Assembly: GCA_001931905.2 (NCBI GenBank)
Contig: MSJI02000959.1
Coordinates: 124,001-188,000 of the forward strand
Length of the DNA stretch: 64,000 nt
Origin: Cladosporium sp. IMV 00045
Taxonomy: Eukaryota; Ascomycota; Dothideomycetes; Cladosporiales; Cladosporiaceae
Reading direction: 5' to 3'
Shown here piece after piece: positions 40,816 to 50,229 of the stretch. The stretch's first letter is position 1. Every line of letters starts with the position of its first letter. Both the position numbers and the translations under genes were made by a program. The notes under the pieces were generated by a model. The model saw nothing but the letters and a program-made list of their open reading frames with translations. It was not told the origin of the DNA and did no database searches.

Positions 40816-41871
40816 ATGGATGCTTCCAGCGACTATTCGCGCGGCGAGTCCCCACTGAGAGATAGGCCCGCGAGCTCTCACGACGAGGAGTATCTGGCAT
40901 TCGTCTCACAACTCATGGCTGAGAAAGATCGCCTCATTACTGAGAAAGATGAGCTTGTCGAATCCAAGGACCGATTGTGGAGGGAGATGCATGCAATGGT
41001 TTTGGAGAAAGAGCAGCAAATCAGTCAATTGACTGCTGGACACACCTGGGCTAGTAGGGTCAGGGATGACCGGTTTGGAGCAGTTGCAGCGCGCGAGCTT
41101 CGCAACGAAGTTCAGCGACTGAAGAATCGGAACGATGAGCTGGAAACCGCTCTGAGAAAGATGCTGAATGCAAATCAGAATGCCGAAGAGGATGAAGAAG
41201 ACGACGAAAATGACGAAGTCGATTCCATGGCTGTCACCTCTACCTTCAAGCGAGATGGTAGCCAGTCTTTGTCATTATCCTTTGGGCACGACGAATACAG
41301 CAGCGGCACCTCTGGTCAGTTCTCGTCTGGCACTCTGGCAGGCAGCATGTCTGGGAGAAGTGACCACATTGATTCTTTGCGTACCCACACCCCGCTACCA
41401 TTAGGTGCTTCGCAGGATGCGACAGAGAGGGTCGAATTGATGTCGCGACCTCTAAATCGCGTCAAAATTTTACCAGTCATAGAAAGCGCGGACCACACAA
41501 AGCACACCTTTGCCGACTTCTCAGAACTCAGTCCAACCATCCAAAGCATCATTAACGAGACCCTGGGTACCATGAGTCCTCACAACAGGTTCGTTGGGCT
41601 CAGCCACAAAGGCTCACGACGCTGTGCCTATTCGTTCCTAGTCGATTCACAAGCTGTCTGGACGATCGAGCAGCCTCGCTGTTTTGCTTGCAAACGCTGC
41701 TTCAACAAGCGCCAACCGTGTCTGCATCCTCTTGGCAAACACCAATGGGCTCTTTTGCCTCTCCCACCGAGCGTCAGAGATTCCAACGCGACCTGGCAGG
41801 ACGAGGCTTACTACGTATACGCGGAAGAGCATGCAAGTCCCACATTCCTCGGAGTGTGGAGTCCTCACTGA
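40816..41871 (+). CDS. Hypothetical coiled-coil and Cys-rich protein, 351 aa
   Basis: This is one exon from ATG 40816. Residues 25-125 form two coiled-coil stretches (FVSQLMAEKDRLITEKDELV, then ELRNEVQRLKNRNDELETAL) ending in an acidic run (EEDEEDDENDEVD). A Ser-rich linker follows. The last 110 residues look folded and hold a Cys/His cluster: RCFACKRCFNKRQPCLHPLG, with C-x2-C-x7-C-x1-H spacing that could bind one zinc, and a final YYVYAEEHASPTFLGVWSPH. I do not recognise the family. The structure suggests a scaffolding or nuclear role, but that is not supported further. Confidence 0.7.
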   Translation: MDASSDYSRGESPLRDRPASSHDEEYLAFVSQLMAEKDRLITEKDELVESKDRLWREMHAMVLEKEQQISQLTAGHTWASRVRDDRFGAVAARELRNEVQRLKNRNDELETALRKMLNANQNAEEDEEDDENDEVDSMAVTSTFKRDGSQSLSLSFGHDEYSSGTSGQFSSGTLAGSMSGRSDHIDSLRTHTPLPLGASQDATERVELMSRPLNRVKILPVIESADHTKHTFADFSELSPTIQSIINETLGTMSPHNRFVGLSHKGSRRCAYSFLVDSQAVWTIEQPRCFACKRCFNKRQPCLHPLGKHQWALLPLPPSVRDSNATWQDEAYYVYAEEHASPTFLGVWSPH

Positions 41872-42606
41872 GGTTGGATCGATAGAGGGGTCTTTAGATG
41901 CATGGCCTAGCAACGCTCCATCTGCAGCGACCGCCCGGGTGGATCTTACTATGTCACGACAGAAAATTGGCGGAGGGGAAGAAATTGCCGCATGCAGGTC
42001 ATATTTGCACGCTGAAGCCCACGGCCAAAATGGTAGGTACCGTACCAGTTCGATGGGCCTTGATTGTCTGATACGAAAACTAATGATGCGGTTGGCTTGC
42101 GGTGAGATATCATGTGCATGTTCCAATGGAAGTTATTACACAAATTCCTTGGGTGTTACAGCCGCATGGGCAATCGTGCAGAATATTGTGTTTATCACAA
42201 ACTATTTACTCCATTAGAGTACATATAATTGAACATGAAGTCTCCAATCACAAGCACGTTGCTCCTCACGTGGGATGCTCTAATGATTGCCGATCGATCG
42301 TACCTGACCTGCGGGATCAGCCGCACGAGATCGATGACGACTTCCCCAGCTTTCGACCTGCACTCTATCAATGGGTGTAGAGCACAAATGCCTCGCTCAC
42401 TTCCTCCGTACTCTCTACTGACCTTGTCGTAAGTGAAATTGTTCGTTTCTAGGTGCGCTTGAAGTGTGGAGAAATTCCAACCCTTCAAAGTGTATACTGT
42501 CAGCAGGCGGCCGCTGCACGTGGGCTTGCGTTGGCTTACACCAGTGAAGCAACCGAATCTCTTCCCAATCAACCTGGTCCAGAGCAACCAGACACAGCTT
42601 CATACG
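41872..42606. other. Intergenic, no supported gene
   Basis: Frames on both strands are open for up to 130 codons but show no recognisable family. The right end is the leader of the gene at 42607. Confidence 0.45.
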
Positions 42607-44070
42607 ATGGCTCGGACTACAAGATCTGCCGCTGCGAAAGCGTCAGAGGCGATTGTCAAAACAAAAGCTATGTCTTCAGACCCATCACAGCTCTCCAGCC
42701 CACCGCCAACGCCAGGGCCGGCGAAAGGCACACCTACCATCAAGCAGGAGAGTCCTGCAACCCCAGCCAACAAGCCTCGGAAGCGAACAACTAAGCAGGT
42801 GAAGCGTGAAGATGAAGGAGATGTGAACGAACTACCTCACAACCTCGGCACTGCTATGCCAACACCCGGTGGGGACGATAACGAAGCCTATGCCAACGAG
42901 CCCCCCAAGAAGCGCAGCAGAAATTCTGCCAAATCCAAAGTCAAGGAGGAAGACTATGCAAACGTCAAGACTGAGGAAGTCTCGCCGAAGAAGTTGCCAA
43001 AGGCCAAGAAAGTTGTCTACGGCGTGACACACGGTGTCTCGCCTTATCCCGACTTCATGCGACCAACCCCAGAAGAGTGCGCTGAGGTCGTGCGCCTACT
43101 TGAAAAAGCGCATGGCAAAGTCGTTGTCCCAAAGGCTGTCCCGCCACCCTCACTGGATGTCGCAGGGTGCGGCGAGGTCCCTTCAGTGCTGGATGCTTTG
43201 ATTCGCACTCGGCTCAGTGCCAATACGACAAACAAGAATTCGTCGACAGCCTTCCAAGGTCTGGTGAAGCGCTTTGGCGTGATTGAAGAAGGCATTGGCA
43301 AGGGCAGTGTTGACTGGGATGCCGTACGCCGCGCCCCGAACAGGGAAGTCTTCAAAGCCATTGAGCGAGGAGGTTTGGCAAATGTCAAGTCGAAGTCGAT
43401 CCAGCAGATTCTCCAAATGGTGTACGAGGAGAACCAGGCACGCAAGGAGGAGCTGCTCTCTTCTGTCAACGACCCGGCTGGCGCAGAAAACGAAGGAAAG
43501 GGCGAAAAGAAAGCGGAAATTGAGAAGGCTTCTCAGAATATCATCTCGCTCGACCACGTCCACCTTCTAAGCACAACCGAAGCCATCGACAAGCTGGTCA
43601 CCTACCCTGGCATTGGCATGAAGACTGCGTCATGCGTTGCACTGTTCTGCCTGCAGCGTCCCAGCTTCGCCGTCGATACCCATGTATTCCGGCTTTGTCG
43701 ATACCTCGGCTGGCTGCCAGAGAAGACGAAGAAGGGAGAACCCAAGGTTGGCCGCGACACTGCCTATGCCCACTGCGATGTTCGCATCCCAGATGACTTC
43801 AAGTACCCGCTTCATCAGCTTCTCATCAAGCACGGCAAGACTTGTCCGAGATGCAGAGCTATCACCGGACAGTCAAGTGCGGATTGGGACCAGGGCTGCC
43901 CAATCGATCATATTGTCAAGCGTCACGGTGCGAAGAAGGGCGGCATCAGCGTCAACGACAGGAAGAAGTCGAAGAAGGCTGCCAATGATGATCTTGAGGC
44001 GTCAGAGGGAGAGACCGACGGCGAGGCCGAGAGCGAATTGAGCGATCTCGTTTCCGACCAGGAGGATTAG
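42607..44070 (+). CDS. HhH-GPD base-excision DNA glycosylase, 487 aa
   Basis: This is one exon. Residues 1-145 are basic and disordered, with NLS-like runs (KPRKRTTKQVKR, PPKKRSRNSAKSK). The catalytic core runs from about 150 to 430. The helix-hairpin-helix YPGIGMKTASCVAL (about 332) carries the Lys expected of a bifunctional glycosylase/lyase, and the downstream Asp in AVDTHVFRL (about 357) is the GPD catalytic Asp. Both fit an endonuclease III-like enzyme that removes damaged bases in nuclear DNA. The C-terminal Cys set CPRC...GCP is only three Cys at unusual spacing, so the canonical C-x6-C-x2-C-x5-C iron-sulfur cluster is not clearly present. The end is an acidic/Ser tail. ATG 42607 is the first good start; the open frame upstream begins at a GTG. 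Confidence 0.85.
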   Translation: MARTTRSAAAKASEAIVKTKAMSSDPSQLSSPPPTPGPAKGTPTIKQESPATPANKPRKRTTKQVKREDEGDVNELPHNLGTAMPTPGGDDNEAYANEPPKKRSRNSAKSKVKEEDYANVKTEEVSPKKLPKAKKVVYGVTHGVSPYPDFMRPTPEECAEVVRLLEKAHGKVVVPKAVPPPSLDVAGCGEVPSVLDALIRTRLSANTTNKNSSTAFQGLVKRFGVIEEGIGKGSVDWDAVRRAPNREVFKAIERGGLANVKSKSIQQILQMVYEENQARKEELLSSVNDPAGAENEGKGEKKAEIEKASQNIISLDHVHLLSTTEAIDKLVTYPGIGMKTASCVALFCLQRPSFAVDTHVFRLCRYLGWLPEKTKKGEPKVGRDTAYAHCDVRIPDDFKYPLHQLLIKHGKTCPRCRAITGQSSADWDQGCPIDHIVKRHGAKKGGISVNDRKKSKKAANDDLEASEGETDGEAESELSDLVSDQED

Positions 44071-44653
44071 GCGCCCTGCGAGCAATCTCAAGCACTTCCA
44101 GGATTGCTGAGATTGAATGAACGGACAATCCGAGCGTCGCAGCCGCGGATGGCAGACCATCCAAATGACAGCTCAACAGACATTTCATCTGATATGCGAC
44201 AAGTCCACACCAATTCTCATAGATATCATTGATACCCATGTATTCATACTCAAGTCCGACCACATTCCATCATTTCAATTCGCCGGAATGCTTTGGCAAA
44301 CCACGTCGAAGGCGCAGAATCGCCAAGCATAGCAGCCCGCAGCACCCGCGCGGAACGCTCAGTACTGCCACGCTGCCAGCCCAGTTTCTCACGCCGTGGC
44401 CCAGTCGCAAATTGGCATAGCAAGATTTGCCTTTGCCTATGACGTTTATTTGCTATCTTAAGAACGGTCGTGGCATGGCTGGCGCTTGGAAGAGTTTCAG
44501 AACGTTGGTGCCTGGCCAAAAAACAAATATAAGGTGATCCTGTAGGGCTGAGATTTTACATTCCTCTCATCACATCATCAAACGAATCCAACACTCAGCC
44601 TTACGCCACCGAGATAAATACCACACCACCAGATCCAAGCCACACACATCATC
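44071..44653. promoter_or_regulatory. Intergenic with PMP3 promoter
   Basis: A TATA-like ATATAAGG at 44527-44534 lies about 120 bp before the PMP3 ATG, consistent with stress-inducible expression. I see no gene in the rest. Confidence 0.5.
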
Positions 44654-44922
44654 ATGCCCTCCTCCACCGGCGACATCTGCCTGTACTTCCTCGCTCTCTT
44701 CCTGCCACCCCTTTCGGTCTTCTTCAAGACTGGCTGCAACTCCGACTTCCTGATCAACATCGGTCTGTCCATTCTTGGTTGGATTCCTGGTGTTATTCAC
44801 GCCTGGTAAGTCACCTTTGCGACTCTGCCTGACACAGGAGAATTGTCGTTTGCCCAGAAGCGCGAGATATACTGACGATCGGCTGCAGGTGGATTATCAG
44901 CAAGCACACGACGCCCGCTTAG
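44654..44922 (+). CDS. PMP3: Plasma membrane proteolipid 3, 61 aa
   Basis: There are two exons: 44654-44805 and 44889-44922 (GTAAGT donor, CTGCAG acceptor), joined within a Trp codon. The product is a Pmp3/UPF0057 proteolipid with two membrane helices: ICLYFLALFLPPLSVFFKTG and SDFLINIGLSILGWIPGVIHAW, then WIISKHTTPA. The PPLSVFFK and GWIPGVIHA motifs are diagnostic. Yeast Pmp3 keeps membrane potential and limits sodium and other cation entry. These genes are often induced by salt, cold and osmotic stress. The short second exon encodes only 11 residues. Confidence 0.95.
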
Positions 44923-45492
44923 AATGCGCGAACGATAATTTGAACACAGCCGCGCCCGGCCAGAACACCGATCGCATCTGCGCATGCAGGCTTGATGAAG
45001 AAGACTTTTGATTTGATTGGCGTGAGATACCCAAGACTGTATAGTAATGCACAATAATGTTGAGAGTGGTATACGAGACGATTGAGAGTCTCTTTTCGAT
45101 TCATTGTGGTCACATCGGCTTTCTATTCGCTGTGAAGTGGAACAATAACATGCCAGGATCTTCGTTTCTTCCACACGCTCGCGCATCGCATGTGGCCAGA
45201 CTCAATCATCACGCTGGTGAAACAGTGAGTGTTTCTGACATGTTCTCGCGACGCATGCAGCACTGTTGCTTGTGACGTGTCTGCCGCCCAATTGCTCTAA
45301 TGCACGACACACCACCTGAGTCGCATACCCATGTCGCCGATCGGCGCCACTGACAAGAATGACGCCTCATGGCCAACTCTTCCAACTTGACTGCGTTGGC
45401 TTATCTTTTTGACATCTCATTCCTTTCCCTCCTAAGGCCACTGACTGTACTATTCCTCCACAGCAACACAACAATCCTTCCAACACATCAGC
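44923..45492. other. Intergenic, no supported gene
   Basis: 3' UTR of PMP3 and promoter of the next gene. I see nothing further. Confidence 0.5.
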
Positions 45493-46335
45493 ATGCCTAT
45501 GGATTTCGGGCCCCAGCATCAACCGCCTCCGGGCCAGGGATACTACAGCGCGCAGCCCAGTCCTCCCAAGCAACCAAGGCACGGACGTCATGGATCACTG
45601 GACAGGTCGGTGTCGCCTAGAGGCACTGAATACCAATACGACCCTTCTATTCCACCAACCAGCCGCGCACCGCCGCCTTCAGACCTCGACGCGCAGAATC
45701 AGCTGGCGCCGTACGACGAAGAAAAGGCATATGCGGAGTGGAACCGCGCATACGGTCCAGAGCCATCCTATATTCCTGCGCCCGCGCCTGTGCCGATGCC
45801 CAGACATGGCAGGCGGCACCGTCGCAGACCCCGCCGCTATGAAGACGACATGAATTCGTATGAAGACTCACTATACGATCCTCGACCGAGAGTTCGACGC
45901 AGTAAGCGACGCGATAGCTTTCATTCTCAGCCTGAAGATAAGGAAAAGCGCACGAAGGATCTGGCTCCTACGCTTATTGGCAGCGCGGCTGGCGCGTTCT
46001 TAGGTCACAAGCTCGTCAGCAAAGGCCCTTTGGGAGCTGTTGGTGGTGCGATCGCGGGCGCGGTTGGTGCGAATGCTGGCGAGCATTTGGAAGGAAGGCA
46101 GCGGCGTTCGAAGCAGAGAGGGAGTGAGAGGCGGAGGACCCAGGATGATGGGTACTACGATAGGCGAGACGATGATGATTTGAGGAGAGGCCACCCTCGC
46201 TCTCCTCTGTCCGAAACGTCAAGGCGCGATGCACCGCCGCGTCCTCGTCGCAGGTATTCCGAGCGTTCTGGCCGTGAGAGGACGAGGTCGAAGAGATACG
46301 TTGATTCGAGCTCTGAAGGGTATGCGAGCGAATGA
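45493..46335 (+). CDS. Glycine-zipper protein with Arg-rich disordered flanks, 280 aa
   Basis: This is one exon. Residues 1-100 are Pro/Gln/Tyr-rich (PPPGQGYYSAQPSPPKQPRH and similar). A basic run (RHGRRHRRRPRR) follows at about 105-116. Residues about 155-205 form a glycine-zipper segment (LIGSAAGAFLGHKLVSKGPL, then GAVGGAIAGAVGANAGEHLEG) typical of fungal 2TM glycine-zipper proteins. The C-terminal third is Arg/Asp/Ser-rich with RS-like dipeptides and ends EGYASE. Such proteins are widespread in Pezizomycotina; no function is established. The glycine zipper can pack helices in membranes or drive assembly. Confidence 0.72.
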   Translation: MPMDFGPQHQPPPGQGYYSAQPSPPKQPRHGRHGSLDRSVSPRGTEYQYDPSIPPTSRAPPPSDLDAQNQLAPYDEEKAYAEWNRAYGPEPSYIPAPAPVPMPRHGRRHRRRPRRYEDDMNSYEDSLYDPRPRVRRSKRRDSFHSQPEDKEKRTKDLAPTLIGSAAGAFLGHKLVSKGPLGAVGGAIAGAVGANAGEHLEGRQRRSKQRGSERRRTQDDGYYDRRDDDDLRRGHPRSPLSETSRRDAPPRPRRRYSERSGRERTRSKRYVDSSSEGYASE

Positions 46336-46909
46336 TCGATTTTATCAACCTTCAAGGATGTTGGGCTGGAATTGACAGGAAATTATTGTGGGAATGGCAG
46401 GGGGACCCCCTGCTGATGACGATTCAGACATGGATGTGGGGGTCGCTGTCGAGATAGTCGCTAAAAGTTGTAATTTACGTGTTCTCTCCAACGTCAGCTT
46501 AGAAGCCGTGTTAGCCAACAGAATTGAGGTATTGCGGCTGTGAGTGCCTACAGCGTATACTGACCTTGCAATGGGATGAATAGCACAAAGAGACTTCGGC
46601 TAGCGCCTGGTACAGTCGATGGTGAAGTTCGATATGGATGGATCCAGCTGGCACCCGTTGGAACCACCACAACCAAACATTGGTAACGAAGCGGGGCGGA
46701 CAAAGGGCTCCACTTGACCCTGGGGTTGTCTGGCCATGTTACGGAGGTATAATAAGACCGGTTGCTTGATCGGCTGTCCAAGGTATTCTCAATGACTCTT
46801 CCTTTCTCTAGAACATAGCCTGGTGAGCCTCGTTTTGTGTTCCATTCGAATGGCAACTACGATGAACTGACCGAACCCGTGATGTAGTCTCCAGTACACG
46901 CCCGACAAA
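46336..46909. other. Intergenic, no supported gene
   Basis: I see only UTR and promoter sequence. Confidence 0.5.
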
Positions 46910-47419
46910 ATGACCAAAGGAAGCTGTGTTTGCGGTGACTGGACGTACAAGTATGAGGGCGATGCGGTAGCAGTGGTTCGTCTCGATCCATCAAGAAGGC
47001 GGGACCAGAAGTTAATTGATCACAGGCTGTCTGCCACTGCGTTCCATGCAGGAAGACCGCCGGCACCAACGGCAGCGTCAACTCTCTGATTCCGGACGAC
47101 AAGGTCAGTCTCACGGTTGCAAGAGATCCGAACAATTGGCCTGACTCTCCAGCAGTACCTCCAACTCTCCGGCACCGACAAGCTCTTCAAGCGTAAGGGC
47201 GACTCCGGAAAGGACGTGACATACCACCAGTGTGCGAGCTGCGGGACCATCATGTGGGTGGAAGTCGACGCGATGCCTGGAATCAAGATTGTCAAAACCG
47301 GCACGATTGACGATGAGGACGCGCTCAAGAATGCAACTCCTGCGCTTGAGATGTATTGCAAAGATAGGCCGGGGAGCATTGGGGAGCTCACTGGTATTGA
47401 GCACAAGCTTGCGGCATAA
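46910..47419 (+). CDS. GFA/CENP-V domain protein (glutathione-dependent formaldehyde-activating type), 136 aa
   Basis: There are three exons: 46910-46975, 47026-47103 and 47153-47419, with introns of 50 and 49 nt, phase 0. The zinc-binding fold is seen from GSCVCGDWTYKYEGD near the start, VCHCVPCRKTAGTNGSVN (residues 24-41) and YHQCASCGTIMWVEVDAMPG (about 72-91). The prototype from Paracoccus binds glutathione and was proposed to speed formaldehyde conjugation, but most fungal paralogues have unknown substrates. The size (about 130-140 aa) is standard for a one-domain member. Both introns are short but have good GT-AG ends. Confidence 0.85.
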
Positions 47420-47848
47420 GGTGTTGCTGTTTTGTGTTTCCAGTCTCCAGTACGAAAGAATAAAAATGCCATGATGATGATAATGATAGTTCCCTGATTT
47501 GCATGACTGAACATCGCCGGCTGTCACTCGTGCTAATCAATTGGGATGAGCATGTCTGAAGACTGAATAAAGTGAAGAAGATTGAAGCATGATAAAACTT
47601 CTATAGTTTAATGACAAAGATGACCTTGATGGTAAGCTGATACATTTCTACAAGTAAAAGCACGTCGTGTTTGGAGTCGCATCGCGACAAGTCACCTTGT
47701 GAAGCCGTTAGGAGCAATGGATGGTCTTTTGAGAATCCGAGGAGTCTTTGACGGTCCATCTCAATGCAAAAGGGAAGAAGTATTGCCTTTAATGCCTCAG
47801 CACAATCCTTGTCTACAAGGTAGTGGGTAGCGACAACATGAGCAAAAA
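47420..47848. other. Intergenic, no supported gene
   Basis: A+T-rich 3' region of the GFA-domain gene and the downstream flank of tRNA-Gly. I see no gene. Confidence 0.5.
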
Positions 47849-47942
47849 TGCATCGGCCGGGAATCGAACCCGGGGCTAGCCGACATTCAAGGCGAAACGC
47901 CTCTCATGGCAACGGCTAATTTTACCACTAAACCACCAATGC
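47849..47942 (-). tRNA. tRNA-Gly(GCC) with a 23-nt intron
   Basis: Read on the minus strand, the acceptor stem is GCATTGG/CCGATGC with A73. The anticodon stem AGCCG/CGGCT encloses TTGCCA and T, with anticodon GCC at 47910-47908. A 23-nt intron at 47906-47884 sits at the canonical 37/38 position. The T arm CCGGGTTCGATTCCCGG is intact and a T-run follows. Its 5' end lies 143 bp from the start of the divergent PPR gene. Confidence 0.93.
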
Positions 47943-48085
47943 ATTGGATGATACGAGTGGCATTAACGTTGTATATATTGCTGGCTCAACAGCTCCGATC
48001 GTCCAATCCGGAGAAGTTTGGATTTCGCAATTGTACGCGCGACAAGACTTGAGCGAATGCGCTCCGACGACTGCACGGCAGAAGA

Positions 48086-50062
48086 ATGTCCAGACTGGCC
48101 GTCGACGAACTTTGGGCTTGCCTTTGCCCAACTTGGAATGCGAGAACACTATCAAGAGCTCCGACAAGAATATCGCGCGCGGCAAGGACACCACAATGCC
48201 TCAACGCTCCCATCCGACGAGCATACTCTGCTGCTCCAGCGTATAGCGAAGACCAAACACTGAGGCAGAGACGCCATGATGTTCGAACGAGACGCCCCGA
48301 TGCCGCCTATAGACCTACCGACCCGGACATTGCGATCATGAACAAGGCGCATTTTCCTGAGGGGAGGCCCAGATCAAATCAGCCTGTCCAGGAGCCGGAG
48401 GTAGATTTGTCCACCCTGCAAATTAGCTCGCTCTATGCTAGGATGAAGGCCGCCGCTGCGAGGGGGGAGGTGCACCAAGTGCGCGAGATGGTCGAGCATT
48501 TGATAAGAGACAGGAGGGAGAAGCCCAGCGTGGAACACTACGATGCTTTGATCATGTCCAATGTGTCTGCCGACCCAGGCGCAGCATGGCGGGTGCACGG
48601 GTTGCTGGAAGAGATGCAGCACAATGGCATTCCACCTGAAACTGCGACTTGTCATGCTGTTCTGAAAGTTGTGGCTGTTCATCCCGATCATCTACTGCGA
48701 ACGGACATTCTGGAGTACATGCGGGCAAAGTGGATTGGATTGAGCGAAGACGGCGAACATGATGTTGCGGCCGGTTTGCTAAGAGAGGGGCTGTTTGAAC
48801 AAGCTCTGGACAGACTGGAGGGCATGGGCAGGAAGAACATAATTGCAAGAGGCTGGCTCCTGGACATGTTTGTCTATATGCTCTGTGAAGCTGGGGAAGT
48901 CGGGGAAGCATACAAGATCATGCACAATCGGCACCTCAATGGCGAGCTCAACGTAAGCCGTGTATTGTGGCACTACTTCCTCGACAAGGCGAGTGCTGCC
49001 GATCATATTGATGCGACTTCAATGGCCTGGAAAACTCAAGTCAACCTAGGCTACCTCAACCCTAGTTCTGGCACATGCCTCAATGTCCTAACGACGGCAT
49101 CCCGCGTCGGCGATGCACACCTCGCCACCGCCGTCTTCACACATCTTTCCAAACGAGGGGAGTCTTTTACGCACATCCACTACCAGCTTCTCATCGACGC
49201 CTACCTCTCCGCTTCGCCTCCAGACCTGACCCGCGCTCTCAGCATCCTCACCTTGATGCCCGTTGAAAAACTTCAACCCACTGCCTGGCAAACGAGGTTG
49301 TTCTACGAACATCTTCGCCGCTCTCCCGACCTTCTGCACGAGGCTTTTGCTCATCTCCGCTCACTGCACGACGAAGGCCGTACCATTCCAATTGCGGCCC
49401 TGAACGTACTGATCGAGTCATGGATCTCACGAAAGAACTTATCCGAGGCGCTCAAGATCTACAAGCAAATCCACACTTTCTCACCGCAGACCTCTGGCTC
49501 GCCACAAGCAGCTCTCGCCAATGTCGATACATTCAACTTGCTCCTGAAGGGCTGCCGCACCGCCAAGCCTGCCGACGATGCGCAGGCTTCCTTCCTGATC
49601 GCCGAGTTATTGTCGTTGCGCGTAAAACCGAACAGGCTGACTTACGACCGTCTGATTCTTGTCTTCGTCTCGGCAGCGGAGCACCATCTTCACCAAGCCA
49701 CGAAATCCTCGCTCGCTGGCGATGAGGACGCGGCTGCGAAGAGAGAGGCTCGCGCCAGAACGCTTCTCGACTGGGGTTTCCGGCATTTCATGGACATGCA
49801 GCCGCTCAAGTGGATGCCGCGATTCGGCACGGTTGAGCAGCTGACGAAGCACCTGGCTTTGGTGCGGGATGGCCGGTGCTGGGATGTGCTGCAGAAGGCG
49901 CAGGACGTGGGAGAGGCGAGAATCGAAGGATGGGATGCGAAGGAGAAGTGGGCTAGACTCAATGTTGAGCAGGCTTGGGATTCTGCTGCTCACAAGGCAG
50001 GGGAAGGTGATGGATTGGGACTCAAGTACGATGAATTGGGAGGTGTCGTTGCTCAGGGGTAA
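48086..50062 (+). CDS. Mitochondrial pentatricopeptide-repeat protein, 658 aa
   Basis: This is one exon from ATG 48086. The first 60 residues are Arg/Ala/Ser-rich and low in acids (ISRAARTPQCLNAPIRRAYS), a good mitochondrial presequence. From about 110 onward the protein is all-helical with PPR-like repeats. Examples are SLYARMKAAAARGEVHQVRE, HYDALIMSNVSADPGAAWRV, TCLNVLTTASRVGDAHLATA, HYQLLIDAYLSASPPDLTRA, AALNVLIESWISRKNLSEAL and TFNLLLKGCRTAKPADDAQA. PPR proteins bind organellar RNA in sequence-specific fashion. In fungi they act in mitochondrial mRNA maturation, stability or translation; the target is unknown. An overlapping frame upstream is not needed. It converges on the pirin gene with 167 bp between stops. 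Confidence 0.85.
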   Translation: MSRLAVDELWACLCPTWNARTLSRAPTRISRAARTPQCLNAPIRRAYSAAPAYSEDQTLRQRRHDVRTRRPDAAYRPTDPDIAIMNKAHFPEGRPRSNQPVQEPEVDLSTLQISSLYARMKAAAARGEVHQVREMVEHLIRDRREKPSVEHYDALIMSNVSADPGAAWRVHGLLEEMQHNGIPPETATCHAVLKVVAVHPDHLLRTDILEYMRAKWIGLSEDGEHDVAAGLLREGLFEQALDRLEGMGRKNIIARGWLLDMFVYMLCEAGEVGEAYKIMHNRHLNGELNVSRVLWHYFLDKASAADHIDATSMAWKTQVNLGYLNPSSGTCLNVLTTASRVGDAHLATAVFTHLSKRGESFTHIHYQLLIDAYLSASPPDLTRALSILTLMPVEKLQPTAWQTRLFYEHLRRSPDLLHEAFAHLRSLHDEGRTIPIAALNVLIESWISRKNLSEALKIYKQIHTFSPQTSGSPQAALANVDTFNLLLKGCRTAKPADDAQASFLIAELLSLRVKPNRLTYDRLILVFVSAAEHHLHQATKSSLAGDEDAAAKREARARTLLDWGFRHFMDMQPLKWMPRFGTVEQLTKHLALVRDGRCWDVLQKAQDVGEARIEGWDAKEKWARLNVEQAWDSAAHKAGEGDGLGLKYDELGGVVAQG

Positions 50063-50229
50063 GATTAGCATGTCTTCGTAAATCGACTGCCTGAAGAAAG
50101 GCTGTAGATGGATCAGAACGTTGCATGACTACCTAGACTTTGTAGTATATGTAAACTTAGCCTGCAGACAGCTTGTAAAATACTATACTGGAATACATAA
50201 TACATGAACAACAAAATAAAATCAATCAT

